IMG/VR virus record: IMGVR_UViG_3300021962_000133
Span: 1-54,661 of that record
Reading direction: 5' to 3' (one strand)
DNA length: 54,661 bases
Source: a virus
The translations under genes were made by a program, and so were the position numbers. Shown piece after piece: positions 32,557-39,817 of this stretch. The first letter of the stretch is position 1, and every line of letters starts with the position of its first letter. The notes beneath the pieces are model-generated. The model was not told where the DNA came from and searched no databases. It saw only the letters and a list, made by a program, of their open reading frames with translations.

Positions 32557-33075
32557 ATGACTAAATTAATTGATATATTAGGTGAAATTCTTTTAGAAAA
32601 AAGAAAAAGTAAAAAACGAGACAGATGTCTTCGTATTGCTGACCGTAAATTTGATAAACCATCAGCTTATAAATCAGGTGCTGTTGTTAGATGTCGTCGA
32701 GGTAAAATTTGGAAAGACTTAAAAGAATATGAGGATTTAACTACTAAAAATAGTTATATAGATATAGATGGTAATTTAGATCCTGATCATATTAAAAAGG
32801 ATTTAATTAAAACAAAACCATATTATAAATCATCACTACCTAATTATTTAAATGATGAACCATTAACTGATAATCAAATAGATCAATTAATAGAATTGTT
32901 TACTGATAATGAGGCTGATATATTTGATGCTGGTTATATGACGGACACTGATAAAATTAAGCTTAACCAGCGTTGGAGAAAAGCAGACATAGATGATTTA
33001 AGTGATTGGTTTGTAAGTTTTGTAGAAGGATTAGCTAATAATTGGGAAGAATATCCATTAGATGAAATTAGTTAG
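32557..33075 (+). CDS. Tagged protein with basic Cys/Arg module (172 aa)
   Basis: The tag MTKLIDILGEILLEKRK has L-G-E and L-L-E sites. It is followed immediately by a basic module (RDRCLRIADRKFDKPSAYKS, then GAVVRCRRGKIWKDL). The rest is acidic and helical (LTDNQIDQLIELFTDNEADI, ADIDDLSDWFVSFVEGL). The gene starts 1 nt after the previous stop and overlaps the next by 14 nt. Function unknown. Confidence 0.65.
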   Translation: MTKLIDILGEILLEKRKSKKRDRCLRIADRKFDKPSAYKSGAVVRCRRGKIWKDLKEYEDLTTKNSYIDIDGNLDPDHIKKDLIKTKPYYKSSLPNYLNDEPLTDNQIDQLIELFTDNEADIFDAGYMTDTDKIKLNQRWRKADIDDLSDWFVSFVEGLANNWEEYPLDEIS

Positions 33076-33325
33076 TTTATTAGTTGAAATTTTAAATGAA
33101 GATGAATCATTATACAAATGGTTCAAACGCCAAGGTACATCAGGTAAAGAAGGTGGATGGGTTGATTGTAATACTTGTAGAAAAGATAAAAAAACAGGTA
33201 GATTAAAATGTAAAGCTTGTGGTAGAAAAAAAGGTGAAACTCGAGCTAAATATCCTTCTTGTAGACCTACACCCGCTGGATGTAAGAAAAAAGGTAAAGG
33301 TAAAACATGGGGTAAAACTAAATGA
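33062..33325 (+). CDS. Tagged small Lys/Cys-rich protein (87 aa)
   Basis: The tag MKLVSLLVEILNEDES offers L-V-E and L-N-E sites. The mature part is a Lys/Cys-rich knuckle: Trp-Phe-Lys-Arg, then WVDCNTCRKDKKTGRLKCKA, CGRKKGETRAKYPSCRPTPA and a Gly/Lys tail. Six Cys in pairs suggest zinc binding. After tag removal it would be a tiny very basic protein, like T4 internal proteins in size and charge. It overlaps both neighbours. Confidence 0.68.
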   Translation: MKLVSLLVEILNEDESLYKWFKRQGTSGKEGGWVDCNTCRKDKKTGRLKCKACGRKKGETRAKYPSCRPTPAGCKKKGKGKTWGKTK

Positions 33326-34068
33326 TTAAACTTGTAGACATATTATTTGAAATGTATCCACCATATAAAGCAAATATGGTGAAAAAAACAAGATATAAAG
33401 CATCTGATGTTTGGACTAATGATCCTGAAACTATTGAAGAATTAATTACAAATACAAAAATTATTTGTGATAATTGTGGTTGGAGTTGGAAAAAAGAAGA
33501 TGGTGGTAAAGATTTATACATTTGTCATAAATGTGGACATAATAATAACCCTAATTTAAAAGAAGCAGATCCTAAAGTAGGTACAGGTAAAAAACCTAAA
33601 GGATCAGGTCGTCGTCTATACACAGATGAAGATCCAACAGATACAGTTAGTATAAGATTTAAAACAGTTCAAGATATTAAAAATACATTATCAAAATCAT
33701 CTTTTAAATCCAAATCTCATGCTCGTCAATCTCAAATTATTAATTTAATTCATCAACGAGTAAGAGCCGCTTATAATAAGGCTAAAGATCCTGAAGTTAA
33801 AGCACGTTTAAAACGAGGATTAATATATATTACAGCTAAAAAAGAAGCATCTAAAGAAAAAACAGAACGTTTACGTAATCAGAAAGAAAATTTAGATCCT
33901 AAAACATTTAAAGATAAAAAAACAGCTATTCCTTATGGATCAGGATATAGTCGTGTACAACAAAATGAAGACTTATTAACTGAAAAATGTTGGAAAGGTT
34001 ATACTCAAAAAGGTTTTAAAACAATGTTTGGTAAAAGATATCCTAACTGTATAAAAAATAAAAAATGA
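33322..34068 (+). CDS. Tagged zinc-ribbon protein with basic helical module (248 aa)
   Basis: The tag MIKLVDILFEMYPP has L-F-E. A zinc ribbon follows (CDNCGWSWKKEDGGKDLYIC ... CGH, about 50-72), then a conserved-looking basic module, PKGSGRRLYTDEDPTDTVSI, and SFKSKSHARQSQIINLIHQR (about 90-160). A short Cys-containing C-terminal segment (CWKGYTQKGFKTMFGKRYPN) closes it. I recall the middle module from large phages and giant viruses as a domain of unknown function. Likely a nucleic-acid-binding cargo protein. Confidence 0.68.
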   Translation: MIKLVDILFEMYPPYKANMVKKTRYKASDVWTNDPETIEELITNTKIICDNCGWSWKKEDGGKDLYICHKCGHNNNPNLKEADPKVGTGKKPKGSGRRLYTDEDPTDTVSIRFKTVQDIKNTLSKSSFKSKSHARQSQIINLIHQRVRAAYNKAKDPEVKARLKRGLIYITAKKEASKEKTERLRNQKENLDPKTFKDKKTAIPYGSGYSRVQQNEDLLTEKCWKGYTQKGFKTMFGKRYPNCIKNKK

Positions 34069-34490
34069 TAAATTTATTAGATATATTAAATGAAGCAGAA
34101 TTAGGAAAATGTCCACCTGCTACTCAAGATATAGATTTAAATCTTGAAAATAGACAAAAAGCTATTGACAAATATGGTTATGGCCCATTAAATCCTAATG
34201 AACCTAATGAAAAATTTTGGGAAAAGAAAGTTGAAATGTGGCAATTAGATTCAATAGATGAAGCTAAAAAATCTTTATGTGGAAACTGTGCTGCTTTTGA
34301 TGTGACTAAAAAAACATTAGATTGTATAGCTAAAGGTATAGGAAATGATGAAGGTTCTGAAGATCCTTTTGATGTTATTGAAGCCGGCCAGTTAGGTTAT
34401 TGTAGATTCTTAAAGTTCAAATGTGCAGCTGCTAGAACCTGTGATGCTTGGGTTGTTGGTGGACCAATAATAGACAAAAAAGAAGATTAA
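34065..34490 (+). CDS. Tagged Cys-rich, iron-sulphur-like protein (141 aa)
   Basis: The tag MINLLDILNEAELGK has the site L-N-E|A, close to the T4 preference. The body starts CPPATQDIDLNLENRQKAID and holds a Cys cluster LCGNCAAFD, later C, then YCRFLKFKCAAARTCDAW. The spacing resembles small high-potential iron-sulphur-like proteins that I recall from T4-type cyanophages; metal content cannot be shown here. Overlaps the previous gene by 4 nt. Confidence 0.66.
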   Translation: MINLLDILNEAELGKCPPATQDIDLNLENRQKAIDKYGYGPLNPNEPNEKFWEKKVEMWQLDSIDEAKKSLCGNCAAFDVTKKTLDCIAKGIGNDEGSEDPFDVIEAGQLGYCRFLKFKCAAARTCDAWVVGGPIIDKKED

Positions 34491-34491
34491 T

Positions 34492-34767
34492 ATGGATAAA
34501 CCATATGTAGATATAGAAACTACAGACAAATATATCATTAGAGAATTTGATGATAATATTGATCCAATAGAATTAATGTGGCATCGTGATGATGAAGATC
34601 GTATGGTTGAAATATTAGAACCTGGATTTAATTGGGGTTTTCAATTTGAAAATGAATTACCTTGGGAATTAGAAGAAAATTTAACTATATTTATCATGAG
34701 ACATGAGTGGCACCGTGTTATTAAAGGAACAGGTACACTCAAATTAAAAATACATAAGTGTGATTAA
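34492..34767 (+). CDS. Hypothetical beta-rich protein (91 aa)
   Basis: It starts MDKPYVDIETTDKYIIREFD and contains LMWHRDDEDRMVEILEPGFN and a final MRHEWHRVIKGTGTLKLKIH. The two His clusters and G-x-G-T turn resemble small cupin-like proteins, but the fold is not certain. It has no tag, unlike its neighbours, and sits 1 nt after the previous stop. Confidence 0.6.
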   Translation: MDKPYVDIETTDKYIIREFDDNIDPIELMWHRDDEDRMVEILEPGFNWGFQFENELPWELEENLTIFIMRHEWHRVIKGTGTLKLKIHKCD

Positions 34768-35899
34768 ATTAGCATCTTTACTTTTAGAAATGATTATGGA
34801 AGGTTCGTTAACAGCGAATTCTGAAAAAGCTATTAATAAAATAGTAAATTCCCCAGAAGGTAAAGCTGCCGGTTTAGAAAACATGAAAGGTAAGGGTCGT
34901 ATAGCTAATAAAGGAAAAATAGATCCATCTCAATTTTTAAACATAATAAAAAAAGTATATCCTGATACAGAAGTATCGTCTTTTGGTCCTAAACAAGGTC
35001 CTAACCAATCTGATGCTAAACCTATAAAAGGTAGTTCTAAATATCATATGTTTCAATTTGACACAGAAGATGGTGAAGTTAAAATAGTATTAGCAGGTGG
35101 TAAAAATGCTGGTGAGCAATATGAAGAAGATTTATACAATGCTGTGAAATCAGTAGCTGGAAATAATATTGAGGATATTGATAATAAAACAGTTGTTCAA
35201 TTATTCAAATTCTTAAAAATCAACCCAGAAAATTTAAAACCAGAAGATGTAGTTTCAACAGGTAAACAAGATACAAAACGACCATTATCTTTAGATAAAG
35301 TTGAGAATATAGGATCTAAAATATCTGATATTACTATAAAATATGATGGTAATATTTATTATATATCTTTAAAAAATGTATCTGGGGCTGGTTTTTATAA
35401 TGGTGGTACTGTACCTTTTATAGTTTATGACAAAGATAAAAAAGTTATTTTTGATAAAAGTAAATATAATGATAAACCTATAATTAAAGATATATTTGAA
35501 TTATTTAAAGTTAATTCAGATAGAGTAGCTCAAGGTTTAAATGAATATGTAGATAAAGAAGGAGATATACCTAATACTTTTGAAACAGTATCTGGAGTAG
35601 ATATTAAAAAATTATCTAACTTAATAGGTTCTGGTTATGGATATGGTTATTATTATGCTAGAGAAAAAGCAAATGGTGATTTATTTATGACATCAATAAT
35701 GACTGAAAAAGACTTAGAAAAATTTGTTGGTGTTTTAAATAATGTTCAAATTAAATATCCTAATAAAGGAGCTAAAGCTTTATATATAAAAGTAGATACA
35801 AAGAGTGAAATATTAGGAGATATAAATTATATTATAGAAGTAAGAAATACATCAGGATTAGTATTGCCTTTATCTTTAAAGATGAAGTCAAGCAAATAA
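34760..35899 (+). CDS. Tagged protein of unknown function, GTG start (379 aa)
   Basis: The GTG at 34760 is chosen as start because translation from it gives MIKLASLLLEMIMEGS, the same tag as other cluster members (L-L-E). A later ATG would cut the tag in half. The body has MKGKGRIANKGKIDPSQFLN, a KAIN-type helical start, and repeated beta segments (SDITIKYDGNIYYISLKNVS). No family recognised. It overlaps the previous gene by 8 nt and ends the cargo cluster before a strong terminator. Confidence 0.66.
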   Translation: MIKLASLLLEMIMEGSLTANSEKAINKIVNSPEGKAAGLENMKGKGRIANKGKIDPSQFLNIIKKVYPDTEVSSFGPKQGPNQSDAKPIKGSSKYHMFQFDTEDGEVKIVLAGGKNAGEQYEEDLYNAVKSVAGNNIEDIDNKTVVQLFKFLKINPENLKPEDVVSTGKQDTKRPLSLDKVENIGSKISDITIKYDGNIYYISLKNVSGAGFYNGGTVPFIVYDKDKKVIFDKSKYNDKPIIKDIFELFKVNSDRVAQGLNEYVDKEGDIPNTFETVSGVDIKKLSNLIGSGYGYGYYYAREKANGDLFMTSIMTEKDLEKFVGVLNNVQIKYPNKGAKALYIKVDTKSEILGDINYIIEVRNTSGLVLPLSLKMKSSK

Positions 35900-35905
35900 A
35901 TTATA

Positions 35906-35924
35906 GACTGATTCATAGCCAGTC
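35906..35924 (+). other. Small hairpin in the 3' untranslated region
   Basis: GACTG and CAGTC can pair around a 9-nt loop shortly after the cargo cluster and before the terminator. A second small CTC-GTAA-GAG hairpin is possible just after it. It may protect the message end or be chance. Confidence 0.35.
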
Positions 35925-35952
35925 GCTCGTAAGAGATTAACATATGGTAGCT

Positions 35953-35983
35953 GTGGCACCTTAAAAAGGTGCCACCTTTGTTT
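35953..35983 (+). terminator. Strong Rho-independent terminator
   Basis: GTGGCACCTT and AAGGTGCCAC form a perfect 10-bp stem with an AAA loop, followed by CTTTGTTT. It closes the cargo cluster and isolates the FAD-oxidoreductase unit. Confidence 0.85.
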
Positions 35984-36003
35984 GGCAAATTAAATAAAAA
36001 TTA

Positions 36004-36010
36004 TTATATT
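36004..36010 (+). promoter_or_regulatory. Early-type promoter core (TTATATT)
   Basis: TTATTATATTTAAATAAAGT leads to the ATG at 36021. It shares the TTATATT core with the early cassettes rather than the TATTTATA late octamer, so this gene may be transcribed earlier than its neighbours. Confidence 0.4.
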
Positions 36011-36020
36011 TAAATAAAGT

Positions 36021-37373
36021 ATGAAGAAAAAAATTGTAATTGTAGGCGCTGGTGTAGCAGGAGTAAATGCAGCTACTAAATTAGTTGACAATGGTTTTCC
36101 AGGTAAAAACATTACTATTATTGATATGGGTAATGATCCATACAATAGAAAACCAGAAGAAGTAATGACTGGATTTCTAGGAGCTGGAGGTTGGTCTGAT
36201 GGTAAATTAACTTATCATACAGCAATTGGAGGTCAATTATCTAAGTATGTTGGTGAAGAAAAAGCTATGAAATTAATGGATGAAGTTATTAATAACTTTA
36301 AACGTTTTCATCCTAAACCTGAAGAAGTACAATGTTCTAATCCAATAGAAGAACCTGAATTTATTAAACCATATTTTGGTTTAAGATTATTCCCAGTATG
36401 GCATGTTGGTACAGATTATCTTCATGAAATTGGTAAAAATTGGTATGATTATTTAGTATCTAAAGGTGTACAATTTATTTGGAATGAACGAGTATTTAAA
36501 GTTGATTTTGAATCTAATTTAGTATACTTAACTACTAAAGGTAAAGAAGGTCAATATGCTGTTGAATATAATGAATTAATTTTTGGTGTAGGTAAATCAG
36601 GTATTGATTTTGCTCAAAGTATTCAAGATGAATATCAATTAGAAACAGAACCTAAATCAGTACAAATTGGTGTTAGATTTGAAGCACCACAGAAACATTT
36701 TCAGGATTTAATTGATATTAGTTATGATTTCAAATTATATCGTAAGTTTGAAGATAAAGGTGTTTCATTACGTTCATTCTGTACAAATAATAATGCTGCT
36801 TATGTTGCTGTAGAAGATACTTATGGTAATCATTCATATAATGGTCATGCTAAAAAAGATCCTAAATATAGAAATGACATGACTAACTTTGGTATTATTA
36901 TGGAAATTAATAACATTGAAGATCCATTTGCTTGGTCACGTAAAGTAGTAAATAAATTACAATATGCTGGTACTGGTTTATACTATAGCCCATCTCGTAA
37001 ACCATCAACTACATCAGAAGGTGAAAGAGTTAGCTCTATTCAAATTGATAATTTAGATATTGTAAGACATGGAATGGGTGAATATTGGAATTATATTGAG
37101 GATTTTATTGAGGATATGAAAAAAGTATTTCCAACATTAGGTGATGATTGGGGTGTTTATGTTCCTGAAGTAAAATATCTTTCACCTGAACCTCTTGTGT
37201 ATCATAGTGATTTAGCTTTAGTTGAATATCCAAATGTTCATTTTGTAGGAGATGCTTTATCAGCTAGAGGTATTACTGTTTCAGGAGCACAAGGTATACT
37301 AGCAATATCAAAACTAATATCATCATCAGATGCTTGGGATAATCACATTGGAGACATAATTAATTGGAAATAA
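36021..37373 (+). CDS. FAD-dependent oxidoreductase/dehydrogenase (450 aa)
   Basis: A Rossmann FAD-binding start is clear: KKIVIVGAGVAGVNAATKL (GxGxxG at 9-14). Later signatures are GTDYLHEIGKNWYDYL, the ELIFGVGKSGIDFAQ segment and a C-terminal FAD-contact motif, VHFVGDALSARGITVSGAQG. The overall plan resembles uncharacterised cellular FAD-dependent dehydrogenases of about 450 aa. The electron acceptor and substrate are unknown. It is unusual among T4-type genes and looks like an auxiliary metabolic gene. It is isolated by a terminator upstream and has an early-type promoter core. Confidence 0.75.
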   Translation: MKKKIVIVGAGVAGVNAATKLVDNGFPGKNITIIDMGNDPYNRKPEEVMTGFLGAGGWSDGKLTYHTAIGGQLSKYVGEEKAMKLMDEVINNFKRFHPKPEEVQCSNPIEEPEFIKPYFGLRLFPVWHVGTDYLHEIGKNWYDYLVSKGVQFIWNERVFKVDFESNLVYLTTKGKEGQYAVEYNELIFGVGKSGIDFAQSIQDEYQLETEPKSVQIGVRFEAPQKHFQDLIDISYDFKLYRKFEDKGVSLRSFCTNNNAAYVAVEDTYGNHSYNGHAKKDPKYRNDMTNFGIIMEINNIEDPFAWSRKVVNKLQYAGTGLYYSPSRKPSTTSEGERVSSIQIDNLDIVRHGMGEYWNYIEDFIEDMKKVFPTLGDDWGVYVPEVKYLSPEPLVYHSDLALVEYPNVHFVGDALSARGITVSGAQGILAISKLISSSDAWDNHIGDIINWK

Positions 37374-37377
37374 ACAT

Positions 37378-37614
37378 ATGACAAATTTAATGACAAAAAG
37401 GCTTAAAACACCAGACGGAAAAGTAGTATATTACTGTAATGGAAAATTACATAATTGGGATGGACCTGCTATTAAACATCCAAAAAGTTCTGGTCAAAAA
37501 GATGAATATTATATTCATGGTATACAATATACTAAAGATCAATGGTCTGAAGTAAAACGTGACTTTAATGGTGTACCTCCAGCTAAAGATCCTAAATATC
37601 AGACTAGAATGTAA
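37378..37614 (+). CDS. Small protein with MORN-like NGKLHNWDGPA motif (78 aa)
   Basis: The segment KTPDGKVVYYCNGKLHNWDG then PAIKHPKS matches the short beta-hairpin repeat (N-G-x-x-H-x-x-D-G-P-A) found in many phage proteins, followed by EYYIHGIQYTKDQW. The role of the motif is unknown. It starts 4 nt after the oxidoreductase gene and is probably co-transcribed. Confidence 0.65.
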   Translation: MTNLMTKRLKTPDGKVVYYCNGKLHNWDGPAIKHPKSSGQKDEYYIHGIQYTKDQWSEVKRDFNGVPPAKDPKYQTRM

Positions 37615-37638
37615 GTTTGGCTTTAGTAATTTTTTTAA

Positions 37639-37648
37639 TTATATTATA
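37639..37648 (+). promoter_or_regulatory. Early-type promoter core (TTATATTATA)
   Basis: TTATATTATA, identical to the core of the early cassettes, ends 5 nt before the ATG at 37654. Confidence 0.5.
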
Positions 37649-37653
37649 ATATT

Positions 37654-38178
37654 ATGAAAATAGGTTTATGTGGAACAATGTCAGTTGGTAAAACTACATT
37701 GATTAATAATTTAATTCAAATTTCTCATTTTTCTGATTATAATAAAGCTACTGAAAGATCTAAATATCTAAGTAGTTTAGGTATTCCATTAAATACTGAT
37801 TCTACATTAGAAGGTCAATTTATATTTTTAGCTGAAAGAGCTACTGAATTATTACAAACTAATATTTTAACTGATAGAACAATTTGGGATGTATGTGCTT
37901 TTACAGCTTTAGCTAAATCTATTGATAATGGAGATAAATTCTATTTTGAAAAAGCAGCTATGACATTAAAAAATAAATATGATTTAGTAGTTTATGTTAA
38001 ACCTGATGGAGTAGCTATTGAAGATAATGGTATTAGAGAAACAGATTCTACTTATAGAGATGAAATTGATTACCAAATTCGTAACTTATTAGAATTATAC
38101 CCACCTAAAAATTTACTAACTATATCAGGATCAGTAGAAGATCGCATTAAGGCTATTATTAACCATATTTATAAATAA
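37654..38178 (+). CDS. P-loop nucleotide/nucleoside kinase (174 aa)
   Basis: The Walker A motif is GTMSVGKTT (7-15). Later FIFLAERATELLQ and TDRTIWDVCAF (with an Asp-Arg pair) and the lid-like segment YKDE/YRDEIDYQIRNLLELY fit a deoxynucleoside-monophosphate or NadR-type kinase. It would phosphorylate a nucleoside or nucleotide to feed phage replication. It lacks the cargo tag and has an early-type promoter core, consistent with a role in the infected cell. The late octamer of the next gene lies inside its 3' end. Confidence 0.7.
   Translation: MKIGLCGTMSVGKTTLINNLIQISHFSDYNKATERSKYLSSLGIPLNTDSTLEGQFIFLAERATELLQTNILTDRTIWDVCAFTALAKSIDNGDKFYFEKAAMTLKNKYDLVVYVKPDGVAIEDNGIRETDSTYRDEIDYQIRNLLELYPPKNLLTISGSVEDRIKAIINHIYK
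38166..38173 (+). promoter_or_regulatory. Late-promoter-like octamer TATTTATA
   Basis: It ends 15 nt before the ATG at 38189 and overlaps the last codons of the kinase gene. Confidence 0.6.
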
Positions 38179-38188
38179 ACTTACAACA

Positions 38189-39154
38189 ATGAGCTCACAT
38201 TTTAATACGCCTGAATTTGACCATAAGGCTTTCGCTAAGTATTTAGCTGAAAACAAATTAACATCTTCTAGTAGACTTCATTCATTAAATGAAGGTATTG
38301 AAGAAGCAGTACCATTTGAAAAAGATGCTTTAGATGAAGAATTAACAGTAGCAGATATTAATAAAAAATATACTGAAATGCTTAATAAAAACAAAGCCAC
38401 AACTTTATCAGATGTAGCTAAAGCTTTAGGTGTAACAGAAAAAGAAATGGCTAAAGCTTTCTTTAAATCTTCTTTAAAATTAAAAGAAAATGAAGAATTA
38501 GAAGAAATGGCTAATTTCTTTAAAATCACTAAAGACCAAAAAGATAAACTTAATCCAGACAAATATGTAGGTACTAAAAAATTAGTAGCTCAAGCATTAA
38601 AAGGAGATGAAGTTGAAGCTGATCAACCATTCACTAAAGCAACTATTAAAGCTATTATAGGTAAAGATCCATTAAAAGATTTTAATTCTGTATTAGACGC
38701 TGAAGAAATTGGTGCTTTAGGAAAAACATCAGATGTTAATCCACAAGAACCAAAAACACCAGGTGTTAGAGGTCGCAAACCAGGAACTTCTACCCCAACT
38801 AAAAAAGAACCATCTATGTCAATGGCTAAAGATAAAGTTGTTGGTGTTAGAGATATTGATGGACCAAGATCAGCTGATGTAACTGCCGCTGAAAAAGAAT
38901 TAGGTGGAGCTAAAGGTATTGAAAGAACAATTGCTATTGATAAAGCAGGCAAAGCTATTATTGCTAAATTAAAAGATAGTAAAGATAAACTTATTGATCC
39001 TAAATTTAAAGAAGCTAAACGTTTAGCATTTATATCTTATTTAACTCGTTCAAAAGCTGAAGGTGGTAAAATTGGTTTAAGAAAAGGTGGTGAAACTTAT
39101 ACTAACTTGTTACAAGTTTGGGACAATACAGTTGAAGATTTAATTTCTAAATGA
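38189..39154 (+). CDS. Tag-bearing, probably virion protein (321 aa)
   Basis: The N-terminal part FDHKAFAKYLAENKLTSSSR resembles the start of the protein at 3358-3684 and contains an L-A-E site. The body is Lys/Glu-rich and helical, with a segment TPGVRGRKPGTSTP (about 190-205) that includes an AT-hook-like R-G-R-K-P, and a basic C-terminal domain (FKEAKRLAFISYLTRSKAEG). It is preceded by a late octamer and overlaps the spanin-like gene by 4 nt. Probably packaged or part of the prohead core. Confidence 0.63.
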   Translation: MSSHFNTPEFDHKAFAKYLAENKLTSSSRLHSLNEGIEEAVPFEKDALDEELTVADINKKYTEMLNKNKATTLSDVAKALGVTEKEMAKAFFKSSLKLKENEELEEMANFFKITKDQKDKLNPDKYVGTKKLVAQALKGDEVEADQPFTKATIKAIIGKDPLKDFNSVLDAEEIGALGKTSDVNPQEPKTPGVRGRKPGTSTPTKKEPSMSMAKDKVVGVRDIDGPRSADVTAAEKELGGAKGIERTIAIDKAGKAIIAKLKDSKDKLIDPKFKEAKRLAFISYLTRSKAEGGKIGLRKGGETYTNLLQVWDNTVEDLISK

Positions 39155-39486
39155 AAAAATATATAACTCAAATTGTTATACTCTTAGGAACTATAGGATT
39201 ACTATGGTTCCTTTTAGTTCGTAATGATATTTCTTCATCAGAAGCTAAATATCAAAAAACTATTGATTCATTAAATATTGAAATAGGAAAAAAAGATATT
39301 AAAATAGCATCTTTAGATTCTACTAGACATATTTTAGATTCTTTAGTAATTTTAGATAAAGCTAAATTAGCTAATATAGCTAAAAAAGCTCAACAATATA
39401 AAGAACAATATGAAAAAGAACATAATCGCATCAATAATATGTCTGATGATGATATCATCAGCGAGTTCACAACAGCGTTTAACTGA
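39151..39486 (+). CDS. Inner-membrane spanin-like protein (111 aa)
   Basis: One N-terminal membrane helix (YITQIVILLGTIGLLWFLLV, 4-23) is followed by a periplasmic coiled coil (about 35-95, including EKEHNRINN). This is the layout of an i-spanin. A second gene starts inside its 3' end in another frame and encodes an exported coiled-coil protein, the classic nested spanin arrangement. Spanins fuse inner and outer membranes at lysis of Gram-negative hosts. Assignment is by topology only. Confidence 0.58.
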   Translation: MKKYITQIVILLGTIGLLWFLLVRNDISSSEAKYQKTIDSLNIEIGKKDIKIASLDSTRHILDSLVILDKAKLANIAKKAQQYKEQYEKEHNRINNMSDDDIISEFTTAFN

Positions 39487-39817
39487 TTCAACGGTAATAG
39501 TTCCTATTAAATCATTAAAAAACGCTCTTTTAGTTAAAGTTGAAAGAGATAATCTTAAAAAAGAATTAGTTATTGCTCGTGATTCAATAAAAGCTATGGA
39601 CACTATTATTTTTAGAAAAGATATTATAATTAGTGTTTTAGACTCTACTCGTGTTGTTTTAGATAGTAAAGTTAAAGATTTGAATGGAGTAATTATAGCT
39701 AAAGATGGTATTATAAATGAAAAAAGTAAAAAAATTACAAAATTAAATAATACAATTAAAAAATTAACTGGAGCATTTATGATTTCAGTTGTAGGTTTTA
39801 TTATAGCACTTTTATGA
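39410..39817 (+). CDS. Exported coiled-coil protein, spanin partner candidate (135 aa)
   Basis: It begins with a signal peptide (MKKNIIASIICLMMISSASS; cleavage plausible after A-S-S), continues as a coiled coil with a repeated D-S-T/D-S-K rhythm (RDSIKAMDTIIFRKD, LDSTRVVLDSKV) and ends in a hydrophobic helix (AFMISVVGFIIALL). A Cys in the signal (S-I-I-C) is not a standard lipobox. The first 77 nt overlap the preceding gene out of frame. It could be an outer-membrane partner or a one-component spanin. Confidence 0.55.
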   Translation: MKKNIIASIICLMMISSASSQQRLTDSTVIVPIKSLKNALLVKVERDNLKKELVIARDSIKAMDTIIFRKDIIISVLDSTRVVLDSKVKDLNGVIIAKDGIINEKSKKITKLNNTIKKLTGAFMISVVGFIIALL

